A DNA stretch of 64,000 bases, taken from assembly GCF_009389715.1 (NCBI RefSeq), contig NC_052399.1, positions 29,087,146 to 29,151,145 of the forward strand, in the 5' to 3' direction. The notes below the pieces were generated by a model. It was not told the origin of the DNA. It saw only the letters and a list, made by a program, of their open reading frames with translations, and searched no databases. Every line of letters starts with the position of its first letter. Positions within the stretch are counted from its first letter, which is position 1. Position numbers and translations under genes: made by a program. This document shows, one piece after another, positions 57,884 through 64,000 of this stretch. Source of the DNA: Phoenix dactylifera (Eukaryota; Streptophyta; Magnoliopsida; Arecales; Arecaceae).

Positions 57884-58832
57884 AGAAGCTGATGCTCTAA
57901 AGAGGTGTAGACTGATGGGTGTGTAAGCAGATATTCTTTAAATTTTTAGAGGGAAGTTAGCAGGCGATTGTTGTTAGTCAAGCGGAGCTTCGGATTTTCC
58001 AAGATCTTGTTGTAGCTGATGCAGAGATCTGCACTCCCCCATAATGTTTCTGAAGATCTTGTTGGAGCTGTTGAATACTCAAGGGCTGGTGCCTGTATAG
58101 TTTCCTTCTGTAAGCAAATTTGTTTCGATTCGTTACATGATCTAGTCTCTTTGTTTAGCATGTTCATATAAGTCCAGTCTGTTTATGTTAGCCTTCATTT
58201 GGATAATGATATAGCATTTTGCTACCTAAGTTTTATGTTTTTTTTTCAATGATATGCCTGGTTAATGAGCAGTATAAATTATTCCTGTATATTCATACTT
58301 CATACTCTTTTGTACCCTTCAGCAGTTGTTTTGGCTGTTTTGTGTTGAGGCTGAATGAAACTTTCCTGGATGGGCAGAATTATGTGATTCCATATTTTTT
58401 TCCAGAGTAGAATAAAAATTGTGAAATGGGGAAAAATTAGTAGTCAATGGTGTGCAGCAAACAAGCCTGTTTATATGCTTTATAATATTTTTTTTGTACC
58501 CTCTGTGAGTTCATCATGTTGGTTCATTGCATCATGAATCTTTGTCGACATATTAAAATGAAGAATGCCATTTCATGATGGTTATGTAATCAGAATTGTT
58601 GCAGCTAATCTTTCGTGTGGGTTCTGCAAGTCATTGTCATGCTTAAGCATAGCAGCTGAGAATGCCAAATTTTTTGAAGCATCAACTATAGATATTGACA
58701 AATGTAGCAGTCCTATGATACATCAAGCTTTTTACATCCTCGAGGCAAGGTTGTAGTTTGCTAGCTTTATGGACAGATTCTACAAGACATTATGTTACCA
58801 ATATATTACTATAATTATGGGACCATGATGTA
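57884..58832. other. EXO70 3' UTR and intergenic DNA
   Basis: No coding signal; probably the EXO70 3' UTR in the first few hundred bases. Confidence 0.45.
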
Positions 58833-59516
58833 GGACCAATCGAGGATGGCCTGAATATGCATTGAAGGTCCAATGAACAATTATCTAGCTTGCTTTTCAC
58901 TTGTCACTTACCAGAAAGAGGGCAGAAGAGAAAACTTTTGATTGTTATGGTTACACTAAAAATAAATCAACTTGCCTTGCAAATTAGAGAATCTGTAGGG
59001 GTACTAGAAATTCTAATATGAAGGTTTAATGGAAATTGGGAAGCTTTTTGCATTGGATTGCATGCACATGAAGGTTTAATGGTGATCTATAGAGAAAGAG
59101 AGAGAGAGAGAGGGGAAGAAACTAACCTTTTAAATCAAACAAGGCATGCTGATTGTTTATCCAGTCCCACAAGGCCATTTGTACTTCATGCCTTCTATAG
59201 GTAAACTAGGACTTTTCAAATTGGAAAAATAAACTTCTTCATCCTACTTGTTTAGATACTATTACAATCCCTAAAATTTGGGATCTAACCTTTATCCAAG
59301 ATATGCCAAATAGAGACTTATGGGGCCCAACTAAAACTTTGAAAAGAAAAGCTTTGGGTGCCTGTTACCATGGATGATGCTGTAGCAGTACTTAGCATGA
59401 ATACTGCTGGATGGTGCACCCCTTGTTTCAACAAAAGAAACACTTCCTAAAACATTCTTAATTGACTAGAATGTCCAAATGGCATCCAATCATAACCCTA
59501 TGGCATGTATATGGAC
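58833..59516 (+). repeat. Direct repeat copy 1 (continues at 60287-60306)
   Basis: The sequence runs parallel to 61147-61935: AGGACC, GGAAGGTCCAAT.AACA, GGGCAGAAGAG, GGTACTAGAAATTCTAATAT then GAAGGTTTAATGG, a GA-rich tract, GGTCTAA/GATCTAACCTTTATC, AAAAGAAACACTT, and AATCATA(A)CCCTAT.GCATG. The two copies are diverged, same strand, about 2.3 kb apart, and encode nothing. The copy is interrupted by a hAT-like element, after which the pattern resumes (CCCAAAGAATGCT versus CTCAAAA..AATGCT). It could be a pair of long terminal repeats of a small non-autonomous element or two copies of another repeat. Confidence 0.7.
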
Positions 59517-60286
59517 CATAGTTATGGTGCAGACTGGCTGGTCCGAACAGAAAACCAGCAAACCGAACCCCAAAATGGTCCAGTTTTCATGCAAGACCAG
59601 AAATGCGGTTGAAGTGCATGAAACCTGCTAGCCTGACCAGCTTTCTGAGAAAACTGGTGAATCAGGCAGGTGGAAAGCGGGTGAACTGGTCAGCAATCGA
59701 AAGTGACTGAATCAAGAATTGAACCCTTAACCACTTGACCATAGGCTTGTTCAAGATGCTCTCAACCACCAAGAAAACAATTTGTTATTGATAGTTTATC
59801 AAGCTACACTAACTGTATTTGTTATTCAAAAAATGTCATTTGCTCACTATTTAAATCATCAATTCTTTCTAATAAAAACAAAATAAACAATTCCTTTTCT
59901 CCATACTTCATTTTATGCATTTGAGTACTTTCACAACTTTACTACTTAAATATAAAAATATCAATAAATTTTGTATATTTTCTATATTAGATGCAACCTT
60001 ACTTTTTTTTTTAGAATTAAATAAATCATGATTTTATATCTATGCTCCAACTAAAGAGTGGTGTAGAATGTATATAATGTGTCTTTTAATGGTATTTAAT
60101 GTAAAAAAGTTATAAATAATTTTCATCAAAAAGGGAAAAATATAAATAGTTGTGTATTTTATGTTATATCTAATTTTTAAAATATTTTTAATTATAGCTT
60201 GGTCTGACCGATTGATCTGGTGGTTGGATCAATGACCCACAGGCCCTTGGCCATGTCAATCACCAGTCCAGTTTTCATTATCTATG
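59517..60286. mobile_element. hAT-like non-autonomous element, 770 bp
   Basis: The ends CATAGTTATGGTGCAGACTGG and (reversed) CATAGATAATGAAAACTGG form an imperfect inverted repeat. The element is bordered by the exact 8-bp target duplication ATATGGAC (59509-59516 and 60287-60294). Near both ends are GGTCCGAACAG/GGTCTGACCG-type words; the centre is AT-rich. It is inserted into direct repeat copy 1, whose uninterrupted counterpart at about 61910 shows the empty-site layout. Confidence 0.78.
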
Positions 60287-60306
60287 ATATGGACCCAAAG
60301 AATGCT

Positions 60307-61146
60307 CTTGTATCATTTGTTTCCATTGTGTTGATATGCATCATCTTGATGTGCCCCAAACTCTTGATCCACTAACGAGTCTCGAAGATCTGATGATGGT
60401 GCCGCATGTACAACTTTTACACCATCATATCAATGCTTGGTTGTTGTGGAGCCATCAGATTGATGGCCAACAAACTGTTAACCATCCATTTGATGGTATT
60501 CTTCGATGAATCTAGCAAATCAATGAGAAATGTATCTTCATATTGCTTGATCTCAATTATAAACTTTATCATGATCACCTGATCTTGCCATGGATGCTCC
60601 ACATGTTCGTCTTATTTTTTTGCAATTGAATGGATCATCAACTGTAGGGTTTCCAATCGACAGATTTTCAATTGCAGGCTCTTGATGTGAAGATTTGCTG
60701 CTTTTAGGATATTGAGCGGACAAATCTTAAATCACAGGATTTTTGTCAGATGAATATTTATTTGCAACACTTTTGAAATGTGATTCTTCAGATAATTGGG
60801 TCTGTGGTTGTGCCAAATGAATTTTTTAGGAAGCCCATTAACAATTGAAAGTTGGGGCCAGGAAACTATATTAATGCATTGCCTAATGCCTTGGTCTATT
60901 GGGATTGCTTAGAGCACAGCATTTATTGATGCTAGATCATTTTCTTCTATAGATGTCTTATCATCATGCATCTGCCTAAACACCTCATATTTGAGGTGCT
61001 GATGGAGAGCTTCAGTCCTGAAACTTAACTCTTTATTTGATAACATGATGATGGAGAAAAGAAAGGCGGAGAGAATAGATAGAAGATCAGGGAATAGAGG
61101 GGAAGAATGGAGCAGCATCTTTTAGCTTTACTGTCAAATTGATATA
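60307..61146. other. Segment between the two direct repeats
   Basis: Non-repetitive within the window. It holds minus-strand frames of 61 and 69 codons with no recognised family. If the flanking repeats are terminal repeats, this would be the internal part of the element. Confidence 0.4.
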
Positions 61147-61935
61147 GGACCGAGGAGAACCTTCATATTGTGTGGAAGGTCCAATAAACATATATCCTAC
61201 TTGCTGTTCAGTTGTCAGAAATAGGGCAGAAGAGGGAAGTTTTGATTTTTAAAGAGATATCAAATAAGCCTGCCCTACAAATTAGTGAGCTTATATAGGT
61301 ACTAGAAATTCTAATATGAAGGTTTAATGGTAACCATAATGATTCTGATGTTGGCTTGCAAGAAAACTTAGATGATTCAAAAGTTTATGGCAGAAATATA
61401 ATGCAAGATCAAGAAAAGTTAATGCAGTAAATCAGCAAGCACGAAGAAGATAGTAATATTAAGAGAATAGAAGAAGTGGGGGGAGAGAGAGAGAGGGGGG
61501 TGGGGGGCTGAACCTGGCCTTAAGAAATCCTTTTTCTCTTTGAAAACAAACCACGTATCAGTTCTTCATCTATTCTCCTAGAAGTAAATTATGACCCTTC
61601 AAAAGTAAACTTCTCACCCACTTATTTGACTCCAGTTAGAGTTCCTAAAAATTAGGGTCTAATCTTTATCTAAGGTATGCCAACAGGATGCTTGTTGGAC
61701 ACACCTAAAAGTCATAAGAGAAAAGTTGTGGACACTGGTCACGGTTTATGGTATTGCAGCAGTACTGTAGCGTGAAAAGTGTCAAACACCAAATCCCTTT
61801 TTAAATAAAAGAAACACTTGTTCAAATCTCTGTCAATTGATTATACATTAAATGGATTCAAAATAATGGACTTCTGTTGATATCATGACCTCCTAATCAT
61901 AGCCCTATTGCATGGATAGACTCAAAAAAAAATGC
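61147..61935 (+). repeat. Direct repeat copy 2
   Basis: The uninterrupted counterpart of 58833-59516. It contains a GA/G-rich tract at about 61480-61507 corresponding to the GA tract at about 59093-59117 in copy 1, and it ends near AATGCTACAGCA. Confidence 0.7.
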
Positions 61936-64000
61936 TACAGCATTAAGCTGTCCGAACATATAACATACACAACCAGAATCTACATTTGCTAATGCCAACA
62001 CATTCATATAGATATAGAACCTGATATTTTTATGGGATGTTTCACAGTAAACAATCTTAAAAATACAAACAAGCCATGCTTATGCACAAGAAACAGAATA
62101 TGACGAAACTGACTCAGCAACTCTGGTAATGTGGAAATTCTGGAATTTGATTGAGGCATTTGGCTCCTTCTTAATGCCAAGTTTCTGGCGGTTGACTTCA
62201 GGCAGTTTTTGAAGATTAGACAAACTTTTATCTGATGAAGCAAGTATATTGGCTCAAACTCAACGGTGCTTTCATCTCGAGATGTGACTGATGAAAATCA
62301 GTTATCTTATGGAAATTAAGAGTTGCGGGATACAAGAGTCAGTTTTCATAGATTTTGAGCTAGTACGCTTCTAGGGGCATATCTTGATTTACATGGTCAT
62401 TTTCTCAATAAGTATTCAATGCGAAATTGGCCATGCCTTTTTAAGAAATATAGATATTTTAGGATTCAGTCTTATAGCTTCTTATAGTGGCAACCACATG
62501 AACATATGTTATAGTTTTTCTATGAGAACTTCGGGCAATTTTGTACCTAACCTTTTAACTTCATGAAACCATAAGATAGACTCCTTTTCTTCATGCTTCT
62601 ATTGGCTTTACTTATGAAATTGAACCCTTGAACTTTGGTCGAGTCCCTGAATAGAGCTTGAGTTGACAAGTATTTCTCTTCAATTATATCATAAAGTGTA
62701 AGGTTCTGTTCCATATAGACTAAATCTTTGGCTCTTCATGTAATAAAGCACTCTTTAACACTCACTAGAAGTTGTGGTCAATTGTCAGTCTGATGGTGAG
62801 AAATATTTTGCAATGAATGAGAGGCTCTAGTACTTAATGATTTTTTTTTTGGAAGGAATGCACCTGCAGATCTGCTGGAATTAGATTATCAATTACTCAA
62901 TGATCAATATTTCTATTGAGTGGGAGAATGGAATGGAAGCTAGTTACACACAATCTTCATGCTAACTGCCTATTGCATGTGGAGGTTTTTTTGAATATTC
63001 ATCATTTCTTTCTTCATTTTCATTGATGTGAGTTCACTTTCATTGTTAAGGGATATCGAATATGATGGCCAAGCATATACTGAAGGTAAGCATCCATGTA
63101 TGAATGGTTCTGTTTCTGCCAAAAGTATGGAGCACAATTACATTGGGCTTTTCAAGAATCATAAGGAATGGGGTGGGAAAGATCCAGATGATTTTCTTAG
63201 TTTCCTACTTATAACAGTGCTATGAAATAAATTTAAATCCAGAAATTACGAGATTTTGCTGAAATTACTGCATAATGAAACTTTTTCATGTTCTAGGGTG
63301 AATCCTCAAGCTCCAAAAATGTTGAGAAGCAGAAAGTATAGAAGGAGATAGAGAGGTAAGCACCAGAAAATTCATTATCCTCTTCAATAATTTGAAATGG
63401 CCTTCTCCCACGTACATAGTCCATTACAACTTAAATTACAAAAGCCTAAACTTATTCTCAACCAGTAATTTAAACAAATAATTCCTAGTCCTTGGAAACT
63501 TATGACCAAAAGAAATTAATAAAAATTATGTGAATTTCATAATCCTGTCTTAACACTTTCAAGGCACGATAACTTGGTATCATTTTTGCCGCTAACACAT
63601 CCAAAGGATATGTTTCACTAAGGGACCCTGAATTTTGAAATGATTCTAAGTTCTTGGATATCTAGTTATGACCCTGAAAAAGAAAGGCTATAAGTAAATC
63701 CAGCAAACAAGTTAAACAAAGTAAAATAAAAAATCAAAATTTAATCTAACCATATCTAAAACTTACAGTTTATCAATGAATATAGAGGGAAGGACTTAAG
63801 AAAAGGAATTAATACATTAATTGCCGAAATCTTCTGCCTAGGGCAACACATCCACTTGGAAATCTTCCCAAAATCTCGAACTTGTACTCACTTCTTAAAT
63901 GCTTCCTTGCTAAAATGTCTCTAGATTATTTGCAGCCCCACCTGCTCTTCCACCCATTCTTGTTTCTGGCAACCAAGAATTATTCACTTTTCTTTACCCT
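61936..64000. other. Intergenic DNA to the window edge
   Basis: No gene recognised. A 65-codon frame at 63028-63225 (containing GKHPCMNGSVSAKSMEHNY) has fairly normal composition but no family I know and no clear splice partners. It could be a stray exon of a gene to the right. Confidence 0.35.

Noticed and set aside
63028-63225. 65-codon plus-strand frame near the right edge
   Set aside because: Composition is plausible but no family was recognised and no neighbouring exons could be joined; kept only as a note in the edge region.

Overview
The window is plant nuclear DNA, most likely from a commelinid monocot; a palm would fit. AT-rich intergenic DNA surrounds sharply GC-rich coding exons. 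The gene families are plant-specific (pollen-type LRR receptor kinase, PLS-type PPR protein, EXO70, membrane-anchored polygalacturonase), introns are GT-AG, and much of the space is small non-autonomous transposons, LINE/SINE remnants and LTR fossils. No bacterial or viral gene cluster, CRISPR array or operon is present.

Layout. 1-11.6 kb has no gene I can support. It holds a perfect 92-bp tandem duplication, a hAT-like element (2605-5180) carrying a probable organelle-DNA insert, and an alternating tandem array (about 6268-7408). 11.6-19.8 kb is a five-exon polygalacturonase gene on the minus strand, with a Tourist-like MITE in intron 1. 20-27.4 kb is intergenic, with a decayed PPR fragment, a well-preserved U1 snRNA gene (24360-24522) with its upstream element, a copia-like LTR remnant, and two LINE RNase H fragments in opposite orientations. 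27.6-29.9 kb is a two-exon pollen-receptor-like kinase with pseudokinase features. 29.9-38.5 kb has no supported protein gene, but a hAT-like element and a GC-rich island. Then come nucleoredoxin NRX1 (39.4-43.1 kb, plus), a PP1 catalytic subunit (45.4-47.6 kb, plus), a PLS-class PPR gene (48.9-50.7 kb, minus) and an intronless EXO70 gene (56.0-57.9 kb, plus). The last 6 kb is repeat-rich and contains a diverged 0.7-0.8 kb direct repeat, one copy of which carries a hAT-like insertion.

The genes do not form a pathway; they are independent plant genes. The polygalacturonase (cell wall), pollen-type receptor kinase and EXO70 (exocytosis) families can all act in tip growth and wall remodelling, but their proximity is probably incidental. 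The most unusual pattern is one AT-rich, long-TIR MITE family present three times, each time 300-520 bp upstream of the start codon of a plus-strand gene (NRX1, PP1, EXO70). Exon structures were assembled by eye from splice signals and protein-family continuity; no alignment or database search was run.
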